From: an uncultured Ruminococcus sp.
GTDB lineage: Bacteria; Bacillota; Clostridia; Lachnospirales; Lachnospiraceae
Length of the DNA stretch: 64,000 nucleotides
Reading direction: 5' to 3'
Assembly (NCBI GenBank): GCA_934359255.1
Contig: CAKRLG010000006.1
Span: 62,001 to 126,000 of the forward strand
Shown one piece after another: positions 9,618-18,400 of this stretch (within the stretch, counting starts at the first letter, position 1; each line of letters begins with the position of its first letter). The translations under genes were made by a program, and so were the position numbers. The notes beneath the pieces were generated by a model. It searched no databases and was not told the origin of the DNA. It saw only the letters and a list, made by a program, of their open reading frames with translations.

Positions 9618-10268
9618 TCAGTCTTTGCTTTGTATCATCAACAGTACACCTTGTTCCCAGCTGACCTCTGCCACATCCGCCGTGATCTCATTGCTCACCC
9701 CCAGGCCTTCCCGGTCTTTCAACTGATAGTGATCCAGCGGATATTTAAAACCCTCAAGTGTCAGTCCTTCCACAGTTTCACCCATGGGGAACAGAGACAC
9801 ATAGGTACCATACTGTTCTTCTTTTCTGAGAGAAAATGCCTTTTCCACCGGAAGACCGATCTTGTTTCTGCTGTCCACGATCCATGTCGGTACTTTTTTC
9901 TCCCATGCTTCTTTTAAGATCTGCAGATTGCAGACCACGTGGTCGATCCGGGTTCCCGTTGCCCCCAGAATCCAGATCTCTGTGCTGCCCTCTTTCAGGG
10001 CTTTGTCCAGTGCAATCTTCGTATCTGTCGCATCTTTTACCGGATTATAGGTGCGGATCGGAATCTCCCCCTCCTGCCGGTAACGTTCCAGAATCTCTCC
10101 CGGAAGGCTGTCAAAATCTCCCACGATATAATCCGGACGGATATTATATTCATAACAAAACTGTAACCCTTTGTCTACCCCGAGAATATAATCGGGTTTC
10201 AGCTCCTCTATAAAGGAGAGTGCAAAATCTGCCTCGATCATGCCCCCTGTGATAATCAGCGTTTTCAT
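9618..10268 (-). CDS. thiN: Thiamine pyrophosphokinase
   Basis: Transfers pyrophosphate from ATP to thiamine to make the cofactor TPP. The 216-residue protein carries the family's catalytic region (GVDKGLQFCYEYNIRPDYIVGDFDSL) and the second conserved block (KDATDTKIALDKAL) and GATGTRIDHVVCNL, the thiamine-binding part. It starts 3 bp past the rpe stop with GGAGAGCAG upstream, and is the last housekeeping gene before the sugar module. The rsgA-rpe-thiN order is standard in Firmicutes. Confidence 0.93.
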   Translation of the reverse strand: MKTLIITGGMIEADFALSFIEELKPDYILGVDKGLQFCYEYNIRPDYIVGDFDSLPGEILERYRQEGEIPIRTYNPVKDATDTKIALDKALKEGSTEIWILGATGTRIDHVVCNLQILKEAWEKKVPTWIVDSRNKIGLPVEKAFSLRKEEQYGTYVSLFPMGETVEGLTLEGFKYPLDHYQLKDREGLGVSNEITADVAEVSWEQGVLLMIQSKD

Positions 10269-10271
10269 TTC

Positions 10272-10928
10272 TTATCTGCTCTCCATTTTCTTTTTCAGGC
10301 AACGGACGTTTTCTCCGATATTTCCGCCAAAGACGGCAGATCCGGCAACCAGAATATTGGCACCGGCATCCAGTACTTTATCGATGGTCTTTTCGTTGAT
10401 TCCACCATCTACCTGAATATCCACATCCAGTCCTGCCTCCGTGATCATTTTGCGCAGTTTCTGTACTTTTCCAGTACAGCTTTCAATATAACTCTGACCA
10501 CCAAATCCAGGATTGACTGTCATGATCAATACCATATCTACCAGATCCAGCACACATTCCAGCTGGCTGACCGGTGTACCCGGATTGATCGCCACACCGA
10601 CCTTCATTCCGGCTTTACGGATCTCCCGTAATGTGCTGTCCAGATGCTTACATGCTTCCGCATGTACCGTCAGCATGTCCGCTCCGCTTTTTTTGAATTC
10701 TTCAATATATCTTCCCGGCTCCTCGATCATCAGATGGACATCAAAAAACAGAGAACTGTTTTTCCGAATGGATGCAATCACCGGCATCCCAAAGGAAATA
10801 CTCGGAACAAATGCTCCATCCATCACATCAATATGAAGCCATTCCACTCCCGCTTCTTCCACCTGTCGGATCTGCTCTCCAAGACAATTAAAATCTGCTG
10901 CCAATATAGATGGTGATAACTGATACAT
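10272..10928 (-). CDS. rpe: Ribulose-phosphate 3-epimerase
   Basis: Interconverts ribulose 5-phosphate and xylulose 5-phosphate in the pentose phosphate pathway; a TIM-barrel enzyme of 218 residues. The metal and catalytic motifs are intact: HIDVMDGAFVPSISFG (catalytic Asp), VHLMIEEP, MTVNPGFGGQSYIE (phosphate loop) and QVDGGINEKT. AAAAGGAGATATTAAACG precedes the ATG. It lies 3 bp after rsgA and before thiN, in tight operon spacing. Confidence 0.96.
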   Translation of the reverse strand: MYQLSPSILAADFNCLGEQIRQVEEAGVEWLHIDVMDGAFVPSISFGMPVIASIRKNSSLFFDVHLMIEEPGRYIEEFKKSGADMLTVHAEACKHLDSTLREIRKAGMKVGVAINPGTPVSQLECVLDLVDMVLIMTVNPGFGGQSYIESCTGKVQKLRKMITEAGLDVDIQVDGGINEKTIDKVLDAGANILVAGSAVFGGNIGENVRCLKKKMESR

Positions 10929-10931
10929 CGT

Positions 10932-11816
10932 TTAATATCTCCTTTTTTCCTGTTCTTTCAGCTCTTCATAAAAGCTGACATAATTTTCATAACGCTGTCT
11001 GTGAATTTTTCCCGCTTCCACTGCCTGTTTCACCGCACATTCCGGCTCATGAACGTGCACGCATCCCTGAAACCTGCATTTTCCTTCATATTCCGCAAAC
11101 TCCGGATAGTGGAACCGCAGTTCCTCTTTTTCCATTCCCTCCACAAACAGAGAACTGAATCCCGGTGTGTCCATCAGATAGGTGTGTTCTCCCACTGTCA
11201 GAAGCTGGGCATGACGGGTTGTATGACGACCACGTTTCAGTTTTTTACTGATCTCGCCTGTCTCCATGCTGACTTCTTCCTGTAAAAGATTCGTCAGCGA
11301 TGATTTTCCCACACCGGATGGCCCTGCAACCACTGTTGTTTTTCCTTCCAGGACCTTACGGATCTGGCTGATTCCTTCCTCCTGTTCGGCACTGGTAAGT
11401 AACACCTGGTAGCCACAGGAAATGTAGATCTGATACATCTGATCCAGTTCTTCCTGTTCTGCCAGATCTTTTTTATTGAAACAGATGATACTTGGAATCT
11501 CCTGCTGTTCCATTGTAATCAAAAAGCGGTCCAACAGCTGGTAGTTCGGATCCGGCTGACGGACTGCAAAAATCACAAGTGCCTGATCCACATTTGCCGC
11601 TGCCGGCCGGATCAGCTCATTTTTTCTCGGAAGAATCTGTATCAGATTGCCGGTTTTTTCTTTTTCGTCCAGAACCTCAATCTCCACATTATCTCCTACC
11701 AGAGGTTTTTTCTTCTCTTTTCTGAAGATTCCCTTTGCTTTACATTCATAAATTCCGGATTCTGCTACGTCCACGTAGTAGAATCCGGCAATTCCTTTTA
11801 TAATTTTTCCCTGCAT
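10932..11816 (-). CDS. rsgA: Ribosome small-subunit biogenesis GTPase
   Basis: Circularly permuted GTPase that checks maturation of the 30S subunit. The 294 residues show an OB-fold N-terminus, the permuted GTPase order with NKKDL (G4) before GPSGVGKSSLTNLL (G1, P-loop) and DTPGF (G3), and the C-terminal zinc site (CRFQGCVHVHEPECAV). The gene follows prkC by 9 bp and precedes rpe by 3 bp. AAGAGGTATCT leads the ATG. Confidence 0.96.
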   Translation of the reverse strand: MQGKIIKGIAGFYYVDVAESGIYECKAKGIFRKEKKKPLVGDNVEIEVLDEKEKTGNLIQILPRKNELIRPAAANVDQALVIFAVRQPDPNYQLLDRFLITMEQQEIPSIICFNKKDLAEQEELDQMYQIYISCGYQVLLTSAEQEEGISQIRKVLEGKTTVVAGPSGVGKSSLTNLLQEEVSMETGEISKKLKRGRHTTRHAQLLTVGEHTYLMDTPGFSSLFVEGMEKEELRFHYPEFAEYEGKCRFQGCVHVHEPECAVKQAVEAGKIHRQRYENYVSFYEELKEQEKRRY

Positions 11817-11825
11817 AGATACCTC

Positions 11826-13970
11826 TTAAGACTGTTTAAACGGCACATTAGAATAATGTCCACGTTCTACATAATCTCCGCCTACCATTTCTCGCAGATA
11901 TACGGTTCCGGTATCCACCCCATCCGCACCGGCAATTGTCAGTGTATAAGGGAATGTAATCGTCTGTCCGTCCAGAATCACAGTCTCCACATTCTGTCCG
12001 TTGACATTCTGCACCAGAGTCAGCTGTACCGGCCCTCCGGTATACGTAGATGGCTGATCCAGTTTTACATTACAAGTCCAGCTTCCGGTATCACTGCTGG
12101 AAGCATCCCCCTCTGCAGGTGCCTCATTCGGAACAGTTGTTGTCTCAGGCGCATGATAGACCTGAAGAGTAATGGTAGATCCCGGATCTACAGAAGTTCC
12201 CGCTGCCACGCTCTGATTTGCCACACAGCCTTCCGCCACATTACCGGATGCATCTGTAGTTGTCTCAACATTTACCTGTAATCCCTGATCGTTCAGTGAT
12301 TTCTTTGCTGTTGCTTCATCCTGTCCGATGACATTCGGTACTTCTACCTGTTTGTTCTCTTCTCCCAGACTGACAACCAACGTAATGGTAGAACCTGCGT
12401 CTACCTTTGTTCCTTCGGAAGGATTTACACTGATAACTTTTCCGATGGCTACCGTATCACTGTAATCCTGCTGAATCTCAGTATTCAGACCCAGCGCTTT
12501 GATCAGAGCTTCTGCCTCACTCTGTGATTTACCGGTTACACTCGGCACGCTCGGTGCGTCTGTTCCCGAACTTACCACATAGTTAATTACTGTTCCCTGA
12601 TCTACTTTTGTTCCCGCCTCTGTTTCCTGAGACATAATAGTTCCTGCTTTATATTCGGAAGACTGACTTTCTCCGGTCTTGTTTCCTTTCAAGCCAAGCT
12701 GTTCCAGAACACTCAACGCATTTTCTTCTGTCATGCTGGTCAGCTTCGGTACAGATACCTGTCCGTTTTCATCTACTGTATCATCAATTTCTTCCTGTTC
12801 TGTCTGCTGAGTGTCATCTTTTTTGGCGGTTCCACCGATATTTACCAGGCCTGCTGCCCGTGCAATAAAGAAAATCAGGATGCAGATAATGATCGCACCG
12901 ATAATAAATCCGCCGATAGTCATAGCTTTTTCCAGTTTGGAGCTTACTTCGCCTTCCTCATCGTCTTCCTCATCGTCATCATACTCATCATCATATTCTT
13001 CTTCGTCATCATCCTCTTCCTCCTCATACGTATCTTTCTGAGGAGTGGCGTATCCTGAACGTCCTTCACGGATGGCTTCCAGTTCATCATTGGAAAGCAT
13101 CACCGTCTGTGCATGCTGTGCCAGCGGTGTTACTGCAACAAAATTTCCATTTGGATCCAACAGCGAATGTTTCAGATCTTCAATCACTTCTGACATGTTT
13201 TCATATCTGCGGTCAACGCTTTTCTGTGTACATTTCAGAATGATCTGTTCCAGACTGTATGGAAGATCCGGTACATATTTTCTCGGTGATACAATTTCTT
13301 CCTGCAGATGCTTAATTGCAATTGCAACAGTAGTATCCCCGTCAAACGGAACACGTCCCGTTACCATCTCATACATGGTAATACCAAGCGAATAAATATC
13401 ACTCTTGGCATCGCTGTAACCACCTCGTACCTGCTCCGGAGAACTGTAATGTACAGATCCCATCACATTGGAACTGATGGTGTTCGAAGATGCGGCTCTC
13501 GCAATACCAAAGTCAGACAGCTTTACTTTACCATCTACTGAAATGATAATGTTCTGCGGTTTTACATCTCTGTGCACAATATTGCTCTTATGTGCCGCCT
13601 CCAGTCCCAGAGAAACCTGAATCGCAATACTCGTTGCCTCTCTTACGGAAAGTTTTCCTTTTCTTGTAATATAGTCTTTCAGGGTAATCCCCTGTACTAA
13701 CTCCATAACAATATAGTAAATGCCGTTATCCTCCCCAACGTCATAGACATTTACCACATTCGGATGCGCCAGACCTGCTGCGGCCTGTGCTTCCTTGCGA
13801 AATTTGGAAATAAAGCCTTTGTCCTGGCTGAATTCCGCTTTCATTACCTTCACCGCTACGAGACGGTTCAGCTTATGATCTTTTGCTTTGTATACATCTG
13901 CCATACCGCCGCTGCCGATTCTGCTGATGATCTCGTATCTTTCTCCTACAATCATTCCCTCTTTTAACAT
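11826..13970 (-). CDS. prkC: PASTA-domain Ser/Thr protein kinase
   Basis: Membrane kinase that senses cell-wall fragments and phosphorylates division and metabolism proteins, 714 residues. The kinase domain covers about 10-270: GSGGMADVYKA P-loop, catalytic Lys41, HRDVKPQN loop, DFG 153-155 and activation loop GSVHYSSPEQV. A strongly acidic run lies at about 316-340, one membrane helix at about 351-372, and three PASTA repeats span about 408-610. The last 90 residues form an extra beta-rich extracellular domain after the PASTA units. GAGGTGAAAGA precedes the ATG, which overlaps prpC by 7 bp, so kinase and phosphatase are made together. Confidence 0.96.
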   Translation of the reverse strand: MLKEGMIVGERYEIISRIGSGGMADVYKAKDHKLNRLVAVKVMKAEFSQDKGFISKFRKEAQAAAGLAHPNVVNVYDVGEDNGIYYIVMELVQGITLKDYITRKGKLSVREATSIAIQVSLGLEAAHKSNIVHRDVKPQNIIISVDGKVKLSDFGIARAASSNTISSNVMGSVHYSSPEQVRGGYSDAKSDIYSLGITMYEMVTGRVPFDGDTTVAIAIKHLQEEIVSPRKYVPDLPYSLEQIILKCTQKSVDRRYENMSEVIEDLKHSLLDPNGNFVAVTPLAQHAQTVMLSNDELEAIREGRSGYATPQKDTYEEEEDDDEEEYDDEYDDDEEDDEEGEVSSKLEKAMTIGGFIIGAIIICILIFFIARAAGLVNIGGTAKKDDTQQTEQEEIDDTVDENGQVSVPKLTSMTEENALSVLEQLGLKGNKTGESQSSEYKAGTIMSQETEAGTKVDQGTVINYVVSSGTDAPSVPSVTGKSQSEAEALIKALGLNTEIQQDYSDTVAIGKVISVNPSEGTKVDAGSTITLVVSLGEENKQVEVPNVIGQDEATAKKSLNDQGLQVNVETTTDASGNVAEGCVANQSVAAGTSVDPGSTITLQVYHAPETTTVPNEAPAEGDASSSDTGSWTCNVKLDQPSTYTGGPVQLTLVQNVNGQNVETVILDGQTITFPYTLTIAGADGVDTGTVYLREMVGGDYVERGHYSNVPFKQS

Positions 13971-14710
13971 TCTTTCACCTCGTTTGTAAATGGTTCGATT
14001 AGAATTACTGATATATTATCTCTGCCCCCGTTTGTATTGGCAGTTGCCACCAGTTGTCTGCCGGACTGTTCGATATCTTCTGAACTCTGAATGATCTTCT
14101 GGATCTGTTCATCCGCTATCATATTGCTCAGTCCGTCTGAGCACAGCAAAATCCGATTCTTTTCCTCCAGCTGCACATCGAAGAAATCGATATCCACCTC
14201 TTCGGACGCTCCCAATGCTCTTGTGATAATGTTTTTATCCGGATGGATCCGGGCTTCCTCTTTGCTGAGTTCTCCCCGCATCACCATCTCCGCGATCCAG
14301 GAATGGTCTCTGGTGATCTGCACCAGTCCCTGCTCACCGGATACATACAGACGACTGTCTCCCACATTGGCCACATACGCATAATATCCCACAACGGTCA
14401 CAGCCACGAGGGTTGTCCCCATCCCGGCTTTTGCTGCGTCTTCTTTCGCAAGCTCATGAATCTTTTCATTTGCCTCCTCAATTGCATGACGCATGATCTT
14501 TATGGGATTAAAACTCATATCTTTTTTTACTGACGCTTCGATTACGGAAACGGCACAGCGTGAGGCAAAATCTCCGGCATTATGCCCGCCCATTCCATCG
14601 GCAAGCACAAACAGATTTGGAAGATTTCCTATCGGCTGCTCGGACGCATATACATAATCCTGATTCTGACTTCTGACTTGTCCTACATCGGTCAAAAAAA
14701 ATGACTTCAT
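13964..14710 (-). CDS. prpC: PP2C-type Ser/Thr protein phosphatase
   Basis: Reverses phosphorylation by the kinase encoded next to it. The 248-residue PP2C protein has the metal-binding motifs FVLADGMGGHNAGDFAS, GDSRLYV, DHSW, LCSDGLSNM and GRDNISVILIEP. No membrane segment is present, so it is cytoplasmic. GGGAGAAG precedes the ATG. It follows rlmN with a 59-bp gap filled largely by a 27-bp inverted-end repeat. Confidence 0.96.
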   Translation of the reverse strand: MKSFFLTDVGQVRSQNQDYVYASEQPIGNLPNLFVLADGMGGHNAGDFASRCAVSVIEASVKKDMSFNPIKIMRHAIEEANEKIHELAKEDAAKAGMGTTLVAVTVVGYYAYVANVGDSRLYVSGEQGLVQITRDHSWIAEMVMRGELSKEEARIHPDKNIITRALGASEEVDIDFFDVQLEEKNRILLCSDGLSNMIADEQIQKIIQSSEDIEQSGRQLVATANTNGGRDNISVILIEPFTNEVKEC

Positions 14711-14737
14711 GCCAGCTTCTCCCTTGTCTTTTTATTT

Positions 14738-14764
14738 GTAACTGTTCAATACCTTCACAGTTAC
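14738..14764 (-). repeat. 27-bp stop-proximal inverted-end repeat, copy 1
   Basis: Ends GTAACTGT and ACAGTTAC are a perfect 8-bp inverted pair around an 11-base middle. On the minus strand it begins 5 bases after the rlmN TAA. Two near-identical copies occur at 33833-33859 and 35713-35739, each also at the 3' end of a minus-strand gene. There is no T-run after it, and the operon continues, so it is not an ordinary terminator. Confidence 0.75.
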
Positions 14765-14769
14765 TTTTA

Positions 14770-15837
14770 TTATTCTTCGGCGGAGTCTTTTATTGTATTT
14801 TCCTGCCGGTCGCTGTATTTTTTTCTCAGCTGACCACAGGCCCCATCGATATCCCTGCCCATTTCTCTTCTAATAGTAACATTAATTCGATATTTTTCAA
14901 GTTTATTTTTGAAATTCTCTATCACTTTTTTGTCAGACTGTACAAAATTCCGTTCCTTGATCGGATTGACCGGAATCAGATTAATATGACAGTTTAATCC
15001 GTGTACAAGTCCGGCCAGCTGTCTGGCATCTTCCTGACTGTCGTTCTTTCCGCCCACCAGGCTATATTCAAAAGTCAATCTTCTTCCTGTTTTTTCAAAA
15101 TAGTATTTGCATGCCGGAAGAACCTCAGACAAAGAATATTTATAGGCGATCGGCATCAGTTCTTTTCTCTTTTCATCATTTGGTGCATGAAGAGATAATG
15201 CCAGCGTAATTGTCAGATCCTCCTCTGCCAGTTGTCGGATCCTCGGTACCAGGCCGCAGGTTGACACCGTAAGATTCCTCTGGCTGATATTCTGTCCTTT
15301 TTCATCACTGAGAATTCTGATAAATCGAATCAGATTATCATAATTATCCAACGGCTCTCCCGTTCCCATCACAACCACATTCGACACACGCTCCCCGGTC
15401 AGTTCCTGAATCCGGTAGACCTGATCCAGCATCTCGGACGGCAGAAGGTTTCTGGTCAGCCCACCGATCGTGGATGCACAGAAACGGCATCCCATCCGAC
15501 AGCCAACCTGGGAAGAAATACATACGGAATTGCCATGTTTGTATCGCATCCATACACTCTCGATCACGTTACCATCCGCCAGCCGAAACAGATATTTCTG
15601 TGTACCGTCTATCTTTGAAGTCTGAACTTCTACAACTTCCAGATGTGTCAGTGGTTCCTGTTCTGTCAGCTTTTTCCGCAGACCTTCTGACAGATTCGTC
15701 ATCTCCTCATAGCTTCCCGCCGCTTTCTGATGAAGCCACTGATACAGCTGTTTCCCCTTGAACGGTTTTTCTCCAAGAGAAATCATCTTTTCTTTCAGTT
15801 CTTCTTCGTACAGCGATTTGATATCTAATTGTTCCAT
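14770..15837 (-). CDS. rlmN: 23S rRNA A2503 / tRNA A37 C2-methyltransferase, radical SAM
   Basis: Adds a methyl group to C2 of adenosine 2503 in 23S rRNA and A37 in some tRNAs. The 355-residue protein has the radical SAM cluster CRMGCRFC, the GTGEP block (VVVMGTGEPLDNYDN), the second conserved Cys in GACGQL near the C-terminus, and an N-terminal RNA-binding part (GEKPFKGKQLYQWLH). A longer in-frame start exists 48 bp upstream, but AGAGGAAA is placed for the ATG at 15837 and the family N-terminus matches there. Confidence 0.95.
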   Translation of the reverse strand: MEQLDIKSLYEEELKEKMISLGEKPFKGKQLYQWLHQKAAGSYEEMTNLSEGLRKKLTEQEPLTHLEVVEVQTSKIDGTQKYLFRLADGNVIESVWMRYKHGNSVCISSQVGCRMGCRFCASTIGGLTRNLLPSEMLDQVYRIQELTGERVSNVVVMGTGEPLDNYDNLIRFIRILSDEKGQNISQRNLTVSTCGLVPRIRQLAEEDLTITLALSLHAPNDEKRKELMPIAYKYSLSEVLPACKYYFEKTGRRLTFEYSLVGGKNDSQEDARQLAGLVHGLNCHINLIPVNPIKERNFVQSDKKVIENFKNKLEKYRINVTIRREMGRDIDGACGQLRKKYSDRQENTIKDSAEE

Positions 15838-15920
15838 TATTTTTCCTCTTTTTATCACTGATGTATCCTCAGCATTTTTCCGCATCTGTTTCCTACAGAG
15901 CTGTCCAGCCGGCGCTTCTC

Positions 15921-17273
15921 TTACTTTTTCCGCATCCTTGCCAGAAAGAAACCATCTGCCTTATGCACTCCGGGAAGCAGTTGCAGCCATCCCTGTGCGG
16001 TTGTTTCACTGTGCAATTCTTCACACAGATATGGATCCAGACTTTCCAGTACAAATGGATAATTCTCCGTAAACCATGCCACATTGCTCTGATTTTCCTC
16101 CGATGTGATCGTACATGTACTGTAAATCAGAATGCCACCGGGTTTTACATAAGAAGCTGCATTGTGAAGTATCTGTTTCTGAAGCACTGCCAGCTCCTGA
16201 ATCTTATCTTCATCCGTACGATACTTGATATCTGTTTTCTTTCCAATAACTCCAAGGCCGGAACATGGTACATCTGCCAGTACAATATCTGCTTTTTCTA
16301 CAGATTCTTTATCTAAAAGTGTGGCATCTTTCCGGTGCGCACGAATATTCAATGTCTGTGTTCTTTCAATGTTTTCCTCAATGAGACTTACTTTATAATC
16401 TGTAAGGTCTCTTGCATCTACCATACCCTGTCCCTGCATCTTATCTGCGATATGGAGACTCTTTCCTCCCGGTGCTGCGCAAAGATCGATCACATAATCT
16501 CCCGGTTTCGGATCTGCTGCTTCTGTTACCAGCATCGAACTCACATCCTGCACTACAAACCTTCCCATCACAAAAGATTTAAGTCCTTCCAGATGGCTGT
16601 AATCTGACAGATAGAATGCATAGGGAAGATATGGTGCTTTTTCAACTGTTACTCCCTGACCTTTCAGACTGTTGACCGTCAATTCCGGTTCTACTCGATA
16701 CAGCTGGCATCGGATCGTCAACGGATGATCCGTCAGAAAATCTTTCAACATGCATTCCGTTGTTTCTGTTCCGTAAGCTTGTACCCATCGTTTTACCAGC
16801 CACTGTGGTACTGAATAATAAACCGACAGATATTCCTCCGGATCCTTGTTCTTATCCGGATAAATAATCTCTTCTTTTTTTCTTGCCACGTTACGCATCA
16901 CGCCGTTGACAAATCCCTTCAGGCTGTAAAATCCTTTTTTCTGTGCCAGTTTTACCGCTTCGTTGCAGGCTGCAGGATCCGGCACACTATCCATAAACAT
17001 AAGCTGATACACACCGCTTCGAAGAATGTTACGGATCACCGGTTTCATCTTATTAACTCTGACACTGGAAAACTGATTCAGAATATAATCGATCCGGAGC
17101 ATGTATTCCAGAGTTCCCTCCACAAGCCGGTTGATAAATGCACGGTCCTGTTTCGGAAGATACTGAACTTTATTCAGAGCATTTCTGATTGCCAGATGGC
17201 TGTATTCTTTTTCCTGTGTAATTTCCAATAATATCTCCAGGGCAATCCCCCGAAGTTCTGTTCCATTTGCCAC
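15921..17273 (-). CDS. rsmB: 16S rRNA m5C967 methyltransferase
   Basis: Methylates cytosine 967 of 16S rRNA. The 450-residue protein has an N-terminal NusB-like RNA-binding domain (about 1-140) and a C-terminal Rossmann methyltransferase: SAM loop DLCAAPGGKSLHIADKM, catalytic Cys in DVPCSGLGVIG and the second Cys in YSTCTITSEEN. The start codon is GTG with GGAGGGAAAAAAC before it. It follows fmt after a 188-bp structured gap. Confidence 0.95.
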   Translation of the reverse strand: MANGTELRGIALEILLEITQEKEYSHLAIRNALNKVQYLPKQDRAFINRLVEGTLEYMLRIDYILNQFSSVRVNKMKPVIRNILRSGVYQLMFMDSVPDPAACNEAVKLAQKKGFYSLKGFVNGVMRNVARKKEEIIYPDKNKDPEEYLSVYYSVPQWLVKRWVQAYGTETTECMLKDFLTDHPLTIRCQLYRVEPELTVNSLKGQGVTVEKAPYLPYAFYLSDYSHLEGLKSFVMGRFVVQDVSSMLVTEAADPKPGDYVIDLCAAPGGKSLHIADKMQGQGMVDARDLTDYKVSLIEENIERTQTLNIRAHRKDATLLDKESVEKADIVLADVPCSGLGVIGKKTDIKYRTDEDKIQELAVLQKQILHNAASYVKPGGILIYSTCTITSEENQSNVAWFTENYPFVLESLDPYLCEELHSETTAQGWLQLLPGVHKADGFFLARMRKK

Positions 17274-17461
17274 GTTTTTTCCCTCCGGTTGTTTCTGTTG
17301 GCATCGATTTCCACTGATTCACCGGTATATCAGTAAAAATAACTATACCGGTATACAGTTCTGAAAACACAGACGTAGCGGTGGCTACGCTGAGGCTTCG
17401 AGAACTGTGCAATCGGATCTGCCGCCAAGTCTATGGCGCATTTATTTTCGAAAACGATATA
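17274..17461. other. 188-bp structured gap between fmt and rsmB
   Basis: No gene is supported here. It holds three nested or neighbouring inverted repeats: ACCGGTATA (17321-17329) with TATACCGGT (17344-17352); CAGTTCT (17356-17362) with AGAACTG (17401-17407); and, inside that, CGTAGC (17374-17379) with GCTACG (17384-17389) closing a GGTG loop. In many Firmicutes a zinc metallopeptidase gene lies between fmt and rsmB; it is absent here. This may be a dispersed intergenic repeat, but there is no second copy in the window. Confidence 0.55.
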
Positions 17462-18400
17462 CTAACAGGGAAGTATCATCCCTTCTTCCACCGTATAGCC
17501 ACGTAAAAATGCCTGCGCATCCATTCGTTTTTTTCCCTCCAGCTGCAGGGTATCAATTTTCAGAATTCCCTCCCCGGTCTGAATCCGGAATCCTTTTGCA
17601 TCTGCCTGCAGTACAGTTCCCGGTGCTTTTTTCTCACCGTTTTCTTCCTCCACAGATGCTTCCCATATTTTCAATGTTTTTCCGTTCAGATGGGAAAATG
17701 CACTTGGCCACGGATTCAGGCCGCGAATCAGGCGTTCCAGTTCTGTTGCTGATTTTGTCCAGTCCAACTCACCCATTTTTTTACTGATCATGGCTGCATA
17801 CGGCGTTGTACTCTCTTCCGGCTGTTTTTCAAAAACGGCACTGCCGTCTTCCAGCATCGGAAGTGTATCAACCAGAAGTTTGGCCCCTGACTCACTCAGG
17901 CGATCAAACAGACTGCCGCCAGTCTCTTTTTCATTCAGCGGAACAATCACTTTACTGATCATATCTCCGGTATCCAATCCTTCATCCATCCGCATAATCG
18001 TAACACCGGATTCTTTATCCCCGTTAATCACAGCCCACTGAATCGGAGCCGCACCACGGTAGGCCGGGAGCAGGGATGCGTGTACGTTAATACATCCATA
18101 TTTTGGCATATGCAGAATCTCTTTCGGAATAATCTGTCCGAACGCCACCACAACGATCACATCCGGATTCAGTTCTCTCATCACCTGAATAAATTCCGGA
18201 TCTCTTACTTTTTTTGGCTGATATACCGGAAGTCCCAGTTCCATCGCCGCTTCTTTGACCGGTGTGGGCTGCAGGTTTTTTCCCCTGCCCTTTGGTTTGT
18301 CCGGCTGGCTGATCACACCGGCAATCTCATGGCCTGCCTTCGCCAGCTCTTTTAATGTCCCCACGGAGAAATCGGGGGTTCCCATAAATACTACTCTCAT
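17462..18400 (-). CDS. fmt: Methionyl-tRNA formyltransferase
   Basis: Formylates the initiator Met-tRNA using 10-formyltetrahydrofolate. The 312-residue protein has the N-terminal hydrolase fold with MGTPDFSV, the substrate loop QPDKPKGRGKNLQPTPVK and the catalytic block NVHASLLPAYRGAAPIQWA with DTGDM, followed by the C-terminal OB-like domain. It starts directly after the def stop, so the two are translationally coupled. Confidence 0.96.
   Translation of the reverse strand: MRVVFMGTPDFSVGTLKELAKAGHEIAGVISQPDKPKGRGKNLQPTPVKEAAMELGLPVYQPKKVRDPEFIQVMRELNPDVIVVVAFGQIIPKEILHMPKYGCINVHASLLPAYRGAAPIQWAVINGDKESGVTIMRMDEGLDTGDMISKVIVPLNEKETGGSLFDRLSESGAKLLVDTLPMLEDGSAVFEKQPEESTTPYAAMISKKMGELDWTKSATELERLIRGLNPWPSAFSHLNGKTLKIWEASVEEENGEKKAPGTVLQADAKGFRIQTGEGILKIDTLQLEGKKRMDAQAFLRGYTVEEGMILPC

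Noticed and set aside
9618..10268. TPP riboswitch near thiN
   Set aside because: thiN is inside a tight operon 3 bp after rpe, with no room for and no sign of a THI-box.
17170..17412. 80-codon frame spanning the rsmB start and the gap before it
   Set aside because: No ribosome site, and it overlaps the well-supported rsmB N-terminus in another frame.
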